Source: Nitratireductor aquimarinus (lineage in GTDB: Bacteria > Pseudomonadota > Alphaproteobacteria > Rhizobiales > Rhizobiaceae). From it: 64,000 nucleotides of DNA. The notes beneath the pieces were generated by a model. That model worked only from the letters and a program-made list of their open reading frames with translations, searched no databases and was not told where the DNA came from. The stretch lies in assembly GCF_046773475.1 (NCBI RefSeq), contig NZ_CP177239.1:744001-808000 (forward strand), given 5' to 3'. Below, piece after piece: positions 1-6,882 of this stretch. Positions within the stretch are counted from its first letter, which is position 1, and each line of letters begins with the position of its first letter. The translations under genes and the position numbers were made by a program.

Positions 1-198
1 GCGCGCGCAATTCTTCAAAAGCCCGCCATCCTGATACTGGATGAACCCACAAGCGCACTTGATGAGGCAGCGCAGCACCGGCTGGTCTCCGAGCTCATGC
101 AGCTCAGAAAGCAACTGACCGTTATCGTGATCACACATCGTCCGGATGTCTTTGCCGGAGCGGATCGCGTCATTGATTTCGGTTTGGGGAGACATTGA
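1..198 (+). CDS. Type I secretion ABC exporter, C-terminal fragment
   Basis: Only the last 65 residues are present; the gene enters from the left edge. The fragment carries the end of an ABC ATPase domain: a Walker B run ILILDEPTSALD at about residues 11-22 of the fragment, and the H-loop ITHRP about 30 residues later. It ends VIDFGLGRH. The stop overlaps the start of the downstream HlyD-type adaptor (TGATG), so the two are translationally coupled. That pairing is the usual HlyB/HlyD order of a type I secretion system or a related bacteriocin/peptide exporter in the inner membrane. The permease part and substrate lie outside the window. The ATPase call is secure; the exporter subtype comes from its partner. 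Confidence 0.85.
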   Translation, partial: ARAILQKPAILILDEPTSALDEAAQHRLVSELMQLRKQLTVIVITHRPDVFAGADRVIDFGLGRH

Positions 199-1520
199 TG
201 TCTGCAACTGACGAACTCGACCGCACATCGCCGACGCTGCGCATCACCGCGCTTTTCACCAGCACGGTCTTTCTCATCATTCTGGTCGCGTCCTGCGTCC
301 TTCGTGTCGAGATAACCGCACGCGGAACGGCACGCATCGTCCCGGTCGACCGGGTTCAGGTGGTGCAGCCCGAATATCCTGGCGCGATCACACAAATACG
401 CGTCCGCAATGGAGCAAAAGTCGTCAAAGGCGACCTCCTTGTAAGCCTCGATGCAACGCCGGCACGCGCCGAGCGCATGACGCTGATCGAAGAGGAGACA
501 CGACTTGGACGCGAAGATGCACGTCTAGCGGCTTTTCTGGCGGGTATCGCTGCGATGCGGGAAGGGGGCCTGCCGCCCCCTCCCGACGTGACCGAAGATT
601 TTAAGATCGATGCAGTCGATGAGACAGGCATGGAGGAACAGAAACGCCTTCTCTCCGCCGATCTGAAGGACTTTGCCGACACTCTAAGGCGCGCCGATGC
701 CCGCATCGAGGCAAACAGCCGGGAAAGCGACGTCATTCAGGGAAGAATTGCACAGACCGAGGCCGCTCTGGAAATCCAGAACGAACGTTTGCGGGCGGTT
801 GAGAAACTCTTGAAGCGTGGCGCGGTGTCCCGCAGCAACTATCTGGATGTGCGCAAACTGTTCGACAGTCTGGAAAACGACAGGATCATCGCCGAACGCC
901 AGGCAGAGCAGAAACAGGCAGAGGCCGGTGTCTTGCAGGCCGAGTGGCGAGGCCTTTTCAGCAGCAGAAGCAGCGCCGCCTTAAAACGGCGCGACGAGAT
1001 CGCACTGCGTCTTGCCGTGCTGCGGCAAAAGCAGCGCGCCCTGAAGGAGCGCATCGCGGCTGCCACGCTGACCGCCCCCGTGTCAGGCACTGTCGAGCAG
1101 CTCCAGATCGCCACCATTGGCGGCGTTGTGCAGGCGGGGCAGGAGTTGTTGCGGATCGTGCCAAGCGACAGCGCGCTTGAGCTGGAGGCGCTCTTTTCGA
1201 ACGAAGACAGCGGCTTTCTCGAAGTTGGCCAGAAGGTGCGTGTTCGTCTCGATGCCTATCCGGCCGAGCGTTTCGGAACCGCAATTGCCGAGATCACCGA
1301 TATCGCGACCGACTCCATTGAAACAGGCTCATCCGGGCGCTGGGGGTTCGCCGTGTCCATGAAGCCGGAGGACGCATTCCTCCAGTCTCCGTCCGGCCAG
1401 CTCGCGCTGCGGCCCGGCATGACGGCCAGTGTGGACGCCATCACCGGAGAGCGCCGCCTGATCAGCTATTTCATCGCGCCGATCACCGCCCAGTTCAGCC
1501 GGAGCCTTGGAGAACGCTGA
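198..1520 (+). CDS. HlyD-family membrane fusion (adaptor) protein
   Basis: Periplasmic adaptor that would link the upstream ABC exporter to an outer-membrane TolC-type channel. The 440-residue protein has a short cytoplasmic tail, one membrane segment at about residues 15-37, then a beta-barrel/lipoyl half-motif near residues 50-95 (VVQPEYPGAITQI). A long charged alpha-helical hairpin follows at about 110-290, then the second lipoyl half (LTAPVSGTVEQLQIATIGG) and a C-terminal beta domain. This is the HlyD/PrtE layout and usual length. I start it at ATG 198, which overlaps the ABC stop, rather than at the in-frame TTG three bases earlier. The export substrate is unknown, and no RTX-type gene is visible here. 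Confidence 0.85.
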   Translation: MSATDELDRTSPTLRITALFTSTVFLIILVASCVLRVEITARGTARIVPVDRVQVVQPEYPGAITQIRVRNGAKVVKGDLLVSLDATPARAERMTLIEEETRLGREDARLAAFLAGIAAMREGGLPPPPDVTEDFKIDAVDETGMEEQKRLLSADLKDFADTLRRADARIEANSRESDVIQGRIAQTEAALEIQNERLRAVEKLLKRGAVSRSNYLDVRKLFDSLENDRIIAERQAEQKQAEAGVLQAEWRGLFSSRSSAALKRRDEIALRLAVLRQKQRALKERIAAATLTAPVSGTVEQLQIATIGGVVQAGQELLRIVPSDSALELEALFSNEDSGFLEVGQKVRVRLDAYPAERFGTAIAEITDIATDSIETGSSGRWGFAVSMKPEDAFLQSPSGQLALRPGMTASVDAITGERRLISYFIAPITAQFSRSLGER

Positions 1521-1620
1521 CCTTTCCTGATTTTGTGGCCGCGCCCTCTTCATCAAAACCGTCTGGCCCGGTATTGAGAAACCGGTCGACCGTTCGTCGG
1601 CGTCGTACCGGGGAGGGGTA

Positions 1621-2547
1621 ATGACACAAACTCTCGCGCCTTTTTGCGCTGCCGTTGACTGGGGCACCAGCAGCTTTCGCCTGTGGCTTCTGGATGAAGC
1701 AGGCGCCGTTCTGGCCGAGAGCCGAAGCGGCGAGGGGATGATGCACTGCGCTTCGGGCCCGGGGTTTCAGCCCGTTCTCGATGCCCATCTTGCAAAGGCC
1801 GGAGCACCCGCAGACCTGCCTGTCGTGATCTGCGGCATGGCCGGGGCGCGTCAGGGCTGGCTGGAAGCGCCCTACGTGGCCGCGCCGGCCGCACTCTCCG
1901 AACTGCCGTTCAACGCCGCGCGGATCGCAGACGCCACTGCCGACATTCGCATTCTGCCCGGCATTTCGCTCAATGACGCATCGTCCCCGAACGTCATGCG
2001 CGGCGAGGAAACGCAATTGCTGGGCACCGTCGAGGCGCTTGGCAGCGCTCTCGTCTGCATGCCGGGCACCCACAGCAAATGGGTGCGCGTGGAGGCAGGC
2101 GCGGTCACCCGTTTCAGCACCTTCATGACGGGGGAGCTGTTTTCCGTTCTCACCCGGCACGCCATTCTGCAACACGCGGTGGATGCCGAAAGCGTGGTGA
2201 AAAGCGATGACGCGGCGTTTCTTGCCGCACTCGAGCGCGCCATCGCCCAGCCCGATGCGAGCCTGTCCGGCCTCTTCGGCGTCCGCGCTGCACAGCTTCT
2301 GGGCTATGAGCCCCGCGACGACGGGGCCGCACATCTTTCCGGCCTCCTGATCGGCGGTGAAGTGGCCGCAGCCCGCTCGCTCTACGGTGCGGATGCCGCT
2401 GTCACGCTCATTGCCTCCGGTGGCGTGTCGGCCCTTTATGAGACAGCGCTTGCGCGCGCCGGCTTTACCGTGACGCTGATCGATGCGGAAACCGCTTCGC
2501 GCAACGGGCTTTACCGTTCTGCGCGCCAGATCTGGGATGTGAAATGA
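1621..2547 (+). CDS. dgoK: 2-dehydro-3-deoxygalactonokinase
   Basis: Phosphorylates 2-keto-3-deoxygalactonate to its 6-phosphate with ATP in the De Ley-Doudoroff route for galactose/galactonate. The 308-residue protein opens with the ASKHA-type phosphate-binding motif AVDWGTSSFRLWLL (residues 11-24). It has family blocks such as CGMAGARQGW near 73-82 and MPGTHSKWV near 147-155, the latter typical of DgoK. The next gene is the matching aldolase and starts inside the dgoK stop (ATGATG against TGA), so they form one translationally coupled unit. A 100-base leader separates dgoK from the hlyD gene. Neither the galactonate dehydratase nor a transporter is nearby, so the upstream steps must be encoded elsewhere. 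Confidence 0.92.
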   Translation: MTQTLAPFCAAVDWGTSSFRLWLLDEAGAVLAESRSGEGMMHCASGPGFQPVLDAHLAKAGAPADLPVVICGMAGARQGWLEAPYVAAPAALSELPFNAARIADATADIRILPGISLNDASSPNVMRGEETQLLGTVEALGSALVCMPGTHSKWVRVEAGAVTRFSTFMTGELFSVLTRHAILQHAVDAESVVKSDDAAFLAALERAIAQPDASLSGLFGVRAAQLLGYEPRDDGAAHLSGLLIGGEVAAARSLYGADAAVTLIASGGVSALYETALARAGFTVTLIDAETASRNGLYRSARQIWDVK

Positions 2548-3188
2548 TGGATGTTTTAGACAAGAACTGGCCCGGAACGAACCGCGCGCTCGTCGCGATC
2601 CTGCGTGGCATTCGCCCCCCGGAAGTCGTGCCCATGACCGAGATGCTGATCGAAGAGGGCATCACCTCCATCGAGGTTCCGCTGAACTCGCCGGATCCCT
2701 TCAGATCCATCGAGGCGGCGCTCGCAGCAGCCGGGAAGAGGGCGCTGATTGGTGCCGGAACGGTGCTTGATGTCGAAGACGTCGACCGGCTTGCCGATAT
2801 GGGCGCAAAGCTCGTTGTGAGCCCGAACACGGACGCGGATGTGATCCGCCGCACTGTCGAGCGCGGGCTGGTCTCCATGCCGGGCGTCTTCACGCCCTCC
2901 GAGGCGCTTCTGGCCCACAAATGTGGCGCCACGGCGCTCAAATTCTTTCCGGCGTCCGCGCTTGGCGTGTCGGGCATCGCCGCCGTCAAGGCGATCCTGC
3001 CCGCCGATGCGACCGTCTGTGCAGTGGGTGGCGTTTCGGACGCGACCATAAAGGATTATGTCCGCATCGGAGTGCGCGCCTTCGGTCTCGCCACAGGGCT
3101 CTACAGGCCCGGCGACAGCGTCGAAACCGTCCGCCAGAAGGCGCGTTCCACCGTCGCGGCCTACGATGCGGCGCTCGCGGACGCGTAA
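2544..3188 (+). CDS. dgoA: 2-dehydro-3-deoxy-6-phosphogalactonate aldolase
   Basis: Cleaves 2-keto-3-deoxy-6-phosphogalactonate to pyruvate and glyceraldehyde 3-phosphate. The 214-residue TIM-barrel class I aldolase shows the KDPG/KDPGal aldolase landmarks: AILRGIRPPEVVP near the N terminus, EVPLNSPDP, GAGTVLD, SPNTD, and the Schiff-base lysine in ALKFFPAS near residue 132. The LNSP variant and the pairing with dgoK favour the galactonate enzyme over Eda (gluconate). It overlaps dgoK by four bases. The DUF3291 gene starts four bases after its stop and is probably cotranscribed. Confidence 0.92.
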   Translation: MMDVLDKNWPGTNRALVAILRGIRPPEVVPMTEMLIEEGITSIEVPLNSPDPFRSIEAALAAAGKRALIGAGTVLDVEDVDRLADMGAKLVVSPNTDADVIRRTVERGLVSMPGVFTPSEALLAHKCGATALKFFPASALGVSGIAAVKAILPADATVCAVGGVSDATIKDYVRIGVRAFGLATGLYRPGDSVETVRQKARSTVAAYDAALADA

Positions 3189-3191
3189 GGA

Positions 3192-3707
3192 ATGCCGCTT
3201 GCGCTCTACACGTTCGGTGTGTTTTCCAAACCGGCGGATGATCCGGCCAATGATGGCTTTCACCGGCGGAATGATCCCATATTCGAGCTGGTCGATCAGG
3301 CCGAGGGGCTGATTGCGCGCTCCGGCTATGCATCGGATCCCGGCCCCTTGTCCTGGGGCGAGGAGGTCTATCCGCGTTTCTACGAGGAGAGGGGGGATGG
3401 ATGGTCTCCGGCCACGCTGTCCTTATGGACAGACATGGAAGCGCTCTTCTCCTTCACCTATTTCGGGCTTCACGCCGAGGCGCTCAGGCGTGGCCGGGAT
3501 TGGTTTGAAAAGCCGCAGTGGCCACCGCTGGCGATGTGGTGGCATCACGAAGAAGCCTATCCAGTCTGGGCCGAAGCCGTGCGGCGGCATGCGTATCTGC
3601 ACGAGCATGGCCCGACGCCTGTGGCCTTCACCTTCAAACAGCCATTCGATGAAAAGGGTTTGCCGGTGAAGCTCGACAAGGCGCGCATTCAGGCGCTTCG
3701 CCCTTAG
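3192..3707 (+). CDS. DUF3291 domain protein
   Basis: A 171-residue cytosolic protein rich in Trp and His with the DUF3291 pattern. It begins LALYTFGVF, carries SPATLSLWTDMEALFSFTYF near the middle, and has the block WWHHEEAYPVWAEA near residues 113-126. DUF3291 has an alpha/beta-barrel-like fold related to antibiotic-synthesis monooxygenases, but no reaction is established for this group. It directly follows dgoA with a 3-base gap, so it is expressed with the KDPGal genes, though nothing in the sequence shows a role in sugar breakdown. The following hairpin ends the transcript. Confidence 0.75.
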   Translation: MPLALYTFGVFSKPADDPANDGFHRRNDPIFELVDQAEGLIARSGYASDPGPLSWGEEVYPRFYEERGDGWSPATLSLWTDMEALFSFTYFGLHAEALRRGRDWFEKPQWPPLAMWWHHEEAYPVWAEAVRRHAYLHEHGPTPVAFTFKQPFDEKGLPVKLDKARIQALRP

Positions 3708-3720
3708 GGACGATGAGACC

Positions 3721-3747
3721 GCGCCGGGTGAAAAATCCATCCGGCGC
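3721..3747. terminator. Hairpin between convergent genes
   Basis: GCGCCGGGTG and CATCCGGCGC form a 10-bp stem (one G-T pair) around a loop of seven bases. It lies between the convergent DUF3291 and ankyrin genes, so it could terminate both. It lacks a clear T-tract on either side, so efficiency is uncertain. Confidence 0.55.
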
Positions 3748-3764
3748 ATGTCAGTCAGATCAAA

Positions 3765-4112
3765 TCAGGGCCGCAGTTCCTTCGCGCCCTTGTCAGTCAG
3801 CATCTTCGCGATCTCATCATTGCCATTCGCGTTTGCGCGCACGAGCGGCGAATAGCCTTCGAAATCACGCGCATTGACGTCCGCGCCATTGTCGATGAGA
3901 AATTTGGCGAGCTCTTTATTGCCAACCATGCTTGCTAGATGCAGCGGCGTGTAGCCGTCCAGCTTCGCCGTGACGAGAGCCGGATCGCTCTGCATGGCCT
4001 TGATCGCTTCGGCATTCTTGCCAGTCCAGATCAGGTCACTGAGCGCCGCGTCGGCGGCGAGCGCCGGCCCGGAAAGACTGACCGCAATCAGGAAGGCTGA
4101 GACGAATTTCAT
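3765..4112 (-). CDS. Secreted ankyrin-repeat protein
   Basis: A 115-residue protein with a clean Sec signal peptide (MKFVSAFLIAVSLSGPALA, cleavage after ALA at residue 19). Three ankyrin units follow: a degenerate one starting SDLIWTGKN, a canonical one with DGYTPLHLASMVGNKELAKF at about 52-71, and a last one with EGYSPLVRANANGNDEIAKM. The fold mediates protein-protein contacts in the periplasm, and no catalytic motif is visible. Small periplasmic ankyrin proteins are sometimes linked to catalase/oxidative stress or toxin-immunity roles, but nothing nearby decides this. It stands alone on the minus strand. Confidence 0.8.
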   Translation of the reverse strand: MKFVSAFLIAVSLSGPALAADAALSDLIWTGKNAEAIKAMQSDPALVTAKLDGYTPLHLASMVGNKELAKFLIDNGADVNARDFEGYSPLVRANANGNDEIAKMLTDKGAKELRP

Positions 4113-4308
4113 GAGAATCTCCAGAACGTGATGAAAGCCACGTCCTAGGCCGCCGGCCAGTTAAATGTAATTGCCTCTGACTGCGACATTGTGCGCTGCT
4201 CCTGAAACAGAATGTGTCCAACTGGCTGCACAAGCAACTTTTCGGACGGTTACTTCGAACGCTGTGTTAGACGAAATCTGGACGAAAGGCGCAGTGGGAA
4301 GCAGATAC

Positions 4309-4764
4309 ATGATTGAGCCGAATGTGGAGCAGGGATTTTCTGAAATCGGTGTCCTTTTCGTGGCCGGTTTTGGCCCGATCACCAGAGAAGCTGAAGACAG
4401 TCGGGCGCTATATGCCGATACGCTGGGCCTGCCGCTCAAGCCATACGGCGAGAATGAGGATTATCTTCTGACCGAAGATGGCGAATTGGAGGGGTGCCGG
4501 CATTTCGCGCTTTGGCCACTCAGACAGGCCGCGCAGTCCTGTTTCGGTCGGGATGAGTGGCCGGCCGATCTGCCAACGCCGCAGGCATGGCTGGAGTTCG
4601 ATGTGAAGAGCATTGCCGTCGCCACCGAAGGCCTCCTGGCGCGCGGGTATCATCTTCTGATCGCCAACAGGGAGGAACCCTGGGGTCAGAGAGTGACCCG
4701 TTTTCTCAGTCCTGAGGGCCTTTTGGTTGCCGTAAGCGAAACGCCATGGTTGCGGGGCTCGTAG
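4309..4764 (+). CDS. VOC (glyoxalase/bleomycin-resistance) family protein
   Basis: A 151-residue VOC-fold protein of unknown substrate. It has a beta-alpha-beta-beta-beta start with GVLFVAGFGPI and ALYADTLGLPL near residues 14-46, and a closing strand FLSPEGLLVAVSETPWL. The reading frame is open upstream to a TTG at 4171, but those 46 extra codons do not look like VOC sequence. I therefore choose ATG 4309, preceded by the purine-rich GGGAAGCAG. The metal-ligand positions of glyoxalase I cannot be recognised, so it may be a non-enzymatic binding protein. It is monocistronic, with about 190 bases without recognisable features after it. Confidence 0.7.
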   Translation: MIEPNVEQGFSEIGVLFVAGFGPITREAEDSRALYADTLGLPLKPYGENEDYLLTEDGELEGCRHFALWPLRQAAQSCFGRDEWPADLPTPQAWLEFDVKSIAVATEGLLARGYHLLIANREEPWGQRVTRFLSPEGLLVAVSETPWLRGS

Positions 4765-4953
4765 AATCCAGACTTATCGGAGCTCGAAAGCACGGCACTC
4801 GCAAATCGCATCGCTACTGACGCGACATCGCGGCATGGTGGGAATGGCAGGTTTGTGGTGTTCGAACCATCCGCAGGCAGCACTTCAAACTTGAGCCCAC
4901 CCAACCACACACAAAGGTCGCATAAGATAGATTATGGAACTGGCATGTGTCGA

Positions 4954-5364
4954 TCAGCCAGCAGAACCAATGATGCGTGCGGTCGCCAGATAGCCGGCCC
5001 AGGCCGAAACGCCGGTCAGAACCGTGCCCCAGGCAATGTCGACGAAGGTCACCGCAATCGACCAGTTCTTCACGGTCGCAAGGTTCGTCATGTCATAGGT
5101 GCCGTAAGCGATGAGCCCCAGAATGGCGCCGGCGAAAAGCGCGCTGGCGGCGCTGCCATTGTTCAGCGATGGCGCGACGGCGAAATAGACGATGCCCGCC
5201 ACATAGACGCAATAGAACAGTCCGGCAGCGACGAGATTGGGCTGGTCCAGCAAGAGATGTCCCATGCGCTCGCGGTAGAAGCCCGTGGCGACGCGTGACA
5301 GCCAGATGTAATCCAGCCCGAAGAACACAAGCGCTGTTGCGACATAGGCCACGAGATAGCTCAT
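4954..5364 (-). CDS. DUF2177 integral membrane protein
   Basis: A 136-residue protein that is almost entirely membrane-embedded, with four hydrophobic segments at about residues 3-22, 44-64, 71-90 and 103-128. It contains FFGLDYIWLSRVATGFYRE near the N terminus and YGTYDMTNLATVKNW in the third-segment loop, both hallmarks of DUF2177. No biochemical function is established for the family. It follows chrR on the same strand with a 31-base gap, so it is most likely the third gene of the rpoE-chrR operon and under the same stress promoter. That placement suggests a membrane role in the singlet-oxygen or photo-oxidative response (inference). Confidence 0.82.
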   Translation of the reverse strand: MSYLVAYVATALVFFGLDYIWLSRVATGFYRERMGHLLLDQPNLVAAGLFYCVYVAGIVYFAVAPSLNNGSAASALFAGAILGLIAYGTYDMTNLATVKNWSIAVTFVDIAWGTVLTGVSAWAGYLATARIIGSAG

Positions 5365-5395
5365 TCGATCTCTTTCTCCGTTTGTCCGTCGATTG

Positions 5396-6091
5396 TCAGA
5401 TTCCGATGATTGGCTGCACGGCGCGCACCAGCCAGCTGCGGAATTTCAATGGCGCGTCCGTCACGGCCAGGCAGATGCAGTCTTCGCCTTCGGTGGCGAT
5501 GGGCTGGTGCTGCAGCGTCTCGTCGGCTTCCTCGAAGTCGCCACGAGCAAAGAGATCGTCTCCGTCGTGAAAACTGCCGGAAAGAACGAGGGTCAGCTCC
5601 CTGCCCCTGTGGCCGTGCTCTGGCACCGGCTTGCCAGCCGGAATGCGCAGAAGTCGCACGCGCGCCGTACCGTCATCGGTCTCGATGGGCAGATGATAGG
5701 CTCCGCGACCGAGCGGCCGCCATTTCACCGTATCCACGTCGCCGCCCACATAAGAGCGTAATGGTTCTGGCAGAACCGTCTGCCCGGCTTGCGAAGAAGC
5801 CTTCGCCTTCACGGGCCGTTCAGCGTCCGGCGTATGCGCCCTGTCGGCGGCAAGCCGCTTTCTGAGGCTTTCCCAGGACGCGCTTTCGTCGCTGGCCGCT
5901 TCCTGCGTTGCCTCTTCATCCACCGGCTCGGCAATGAGCGCGCCGCCCGTCATTTCCATCACGGCCAGACGCCGGCGGCATGACGGGCAAAGCGCCAGAT
6001 GCGTGGCGACAGCAATGCGCCAGCCTTCCGAAAGCTGGCCGGTTGCATAATCGAGAAGAAGCTCTTCGCTGATATGGTGCTGGATGCTCAT
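5396..6091 (-). CDS. chrR: ChrR-family zinc anti-sigma factor
   Basis: Cytoplasmic anti-sigma factor that holds the adjacent RpoE-type sigma inactive until singlet oxygen or related stress. The N-terminal zinc anti-sigma domain has His6, His31, Cys35 and Cys38 (HLALCPSC), the same spacing as the four zinc ligands of Rhodobacter ChrR. After a linker at about residues 55-105, a C-terminal cupin domain carries VPEHGHRGRELTLVLSG, matching the second metal-binding site needed for the response. The length of 231 residues is typical. Its start codon overlaps the sigma stop (ATGA), giving coupled synthesis. In Rhodobacter, loss of ChrR or its degradation frees sigma E; the intact ligands suggest a working switch here. 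Confidence 0.93.
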   Translation of the reverse strand: MSIQHHISEELLLDYATGQLSEGWRIAVATHLALCPSCRRRLAVMEMTGGALIAEPVDEEATQEAASDESASWESLRKRLAADRAHTPDAERPVKAKASSQAGQTVLPEPLRSYVGGDVDTVKWRPLGRGAYHLPIETDDGTARVRLLRIPAGKPVPEHGHRGRELTLVLSGSFHDGDDLFARGDFEEADETLQHQPIATEGEDCICLAVTDAPLKFRSWLVRAVQPIIGI

Positions 6092-6657
6092 GATCTGTCT
6101 CCCAGCGTCGCTCGCAGTCGATTGAACGCCAGACGAATGCGTGATTTCACGGTTCCCAGTGGCAGGTCGAGGCGCTTGGCGATCTCGCTGTGGGAAGCCT
6201 CGTCGAAAAATGCGAGATCGAGCAGCCTGCGTTGCTCGGGCGGCAGCTCTTCAAGTGCCGCATGGAGACGCCGCTCGTCATCACGGGCTTCCATTGTCTG
6301 ATCGGCCGTCGGGTCTGCGTCAGGCACGAAAGCCGGATCGTTCGGGTCGAAATCCGGCCTCTTGGAGCGACGGTAGCTATCGATGCGCAGATTGCGCGCG
6401 ATGGTGAAGATCCAGGTGGCCGCGTTGCCTTTGTCGGCGTCGAACTGCGCTGCTTTGCGCCACACCGTCATCATGGTTTCCTGCATCAGCTCCTCGGCTG
6501 CCTGCGGGTCCCGCACGAGACGCATCATATATGCGCGCACCCGCGGCCCGAAGGCGCGGAAAACCTGTTCAAAGGCCTCCATATCGCCATCGCTGCCGAT
6601 CCTGGCGATGAGATCAGCCATCTCTGCCCTGGGCTCGGTATCCGTCGTCTTGGTCAT
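6088..6657 (-). CDS. rpoE: RpoE-type ECF sigma factor (ChrR partner)
   Basis: Extracytoplasmic-function sigma factor of 189 residues. Region 2 is seen in AEELMQETMMTVWRKAAQFD and the following ATWIFTIARNLRID. Region 4 is seen in LPPEQRRLLDLAFFDEASHS and GTVKSRIRLAFNRLR near the C terminus. The frame is open for 158 codons further upstream, but conservation begins at ATG 6657 (MTKTTDTEPRAEM), which I use. It is followed at once by chrR. About 110 bases upstream lies TGATCC-N18-TAGTGG, a candidate autoregulated promoter shared with the SDR gene at 10258. In Rhodobacter the regulon of this sigma includes exactly the neighbouring types of gene: FAD oxidoreductase, DUF1365, CFA synthase and SDR. 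Confidence 0.93.
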   Translation of the reverse strand: MTKTTDTEPRAEMADLIARIGSDGDMEAFEQVFRAFGPRVRAYMMRLVRDPQAAEELMQETMMTVWRKAAQFDADKGNAATWIFTIARNLRIDSYRRSKRPDFDPNDPAFVPDADPTADQTMEARDDERRLHAALEELPPEQRRLLDLAFFDEASHSEIAKRLDLPLGTVKSRIRLAFNRLRATLGDRS

Positions 6658-6764
6658 CTCGCCCCGATTCACGGCGCGGCGGCGCTTCCGCGTCGCAGAG
6701 CCGGAGAACATTAAAAGCGCCTGTCGCACAGGCTTTGTCGGGCCGATTTCAAGGTTCATGCCCG

Positions 6765-6794
6765 CCACTACGCGATCTAGCGCGCTCCGGATCA
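6765..6794 (-). promoter_or_regulatory. Candidate sigma-E promoter of rpoE-chrR
   Basis: On the minus strand TGATCC (-35, 6794-6789) is followed after exactly 18 bases by TAGTGG (-10, 6770-6765). The -35 equals the one known for ChrR-controlled RpoE promoters in Rhodobacter. The same arrangement, TGATCC-N16-CGTAGTG, precedes the SDR gene at 11064-11093. Transcription would start about 105-110 bases upstream of the rpoE ATG. Confidence 0.6.
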
Positions 6795-6821
6795 CAGCAC
6801 ACAAAAAAATGTCATGCCGGC

Positions 6822-6851
6822 AAATCCAGTCGCGCTTTGCTTGCGTATCTG
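6822..6851 (+). promoter_or_regulatory. Possible degenerate sigma-E promoter of FAD oxidoreductase
   Basis: AAATCC, 18 bases, then TATCTG, with CGTA at the -10 edge as in the two better promoters. The -35 has two mismatches to TGATCC, so this is only a candidate. Its position, about 30 bases before the GTG start at 6883, and its orientation fit. No closer match was found in the divergent intergenic region. Confidence 0.3.
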
Positions 6852-6882
6852 AGTTCAAAGAGACGTCAAAAGGAAAAATCCG

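Noticed and set aside
4171..4308. N-terminal extension of the VOC protein from a TTG codon
   Set aside because: 46 extra codons do not resemble the VOC fold, lack a ribosome site and lie in the divergent promoter region; ATG 4309 fits better.
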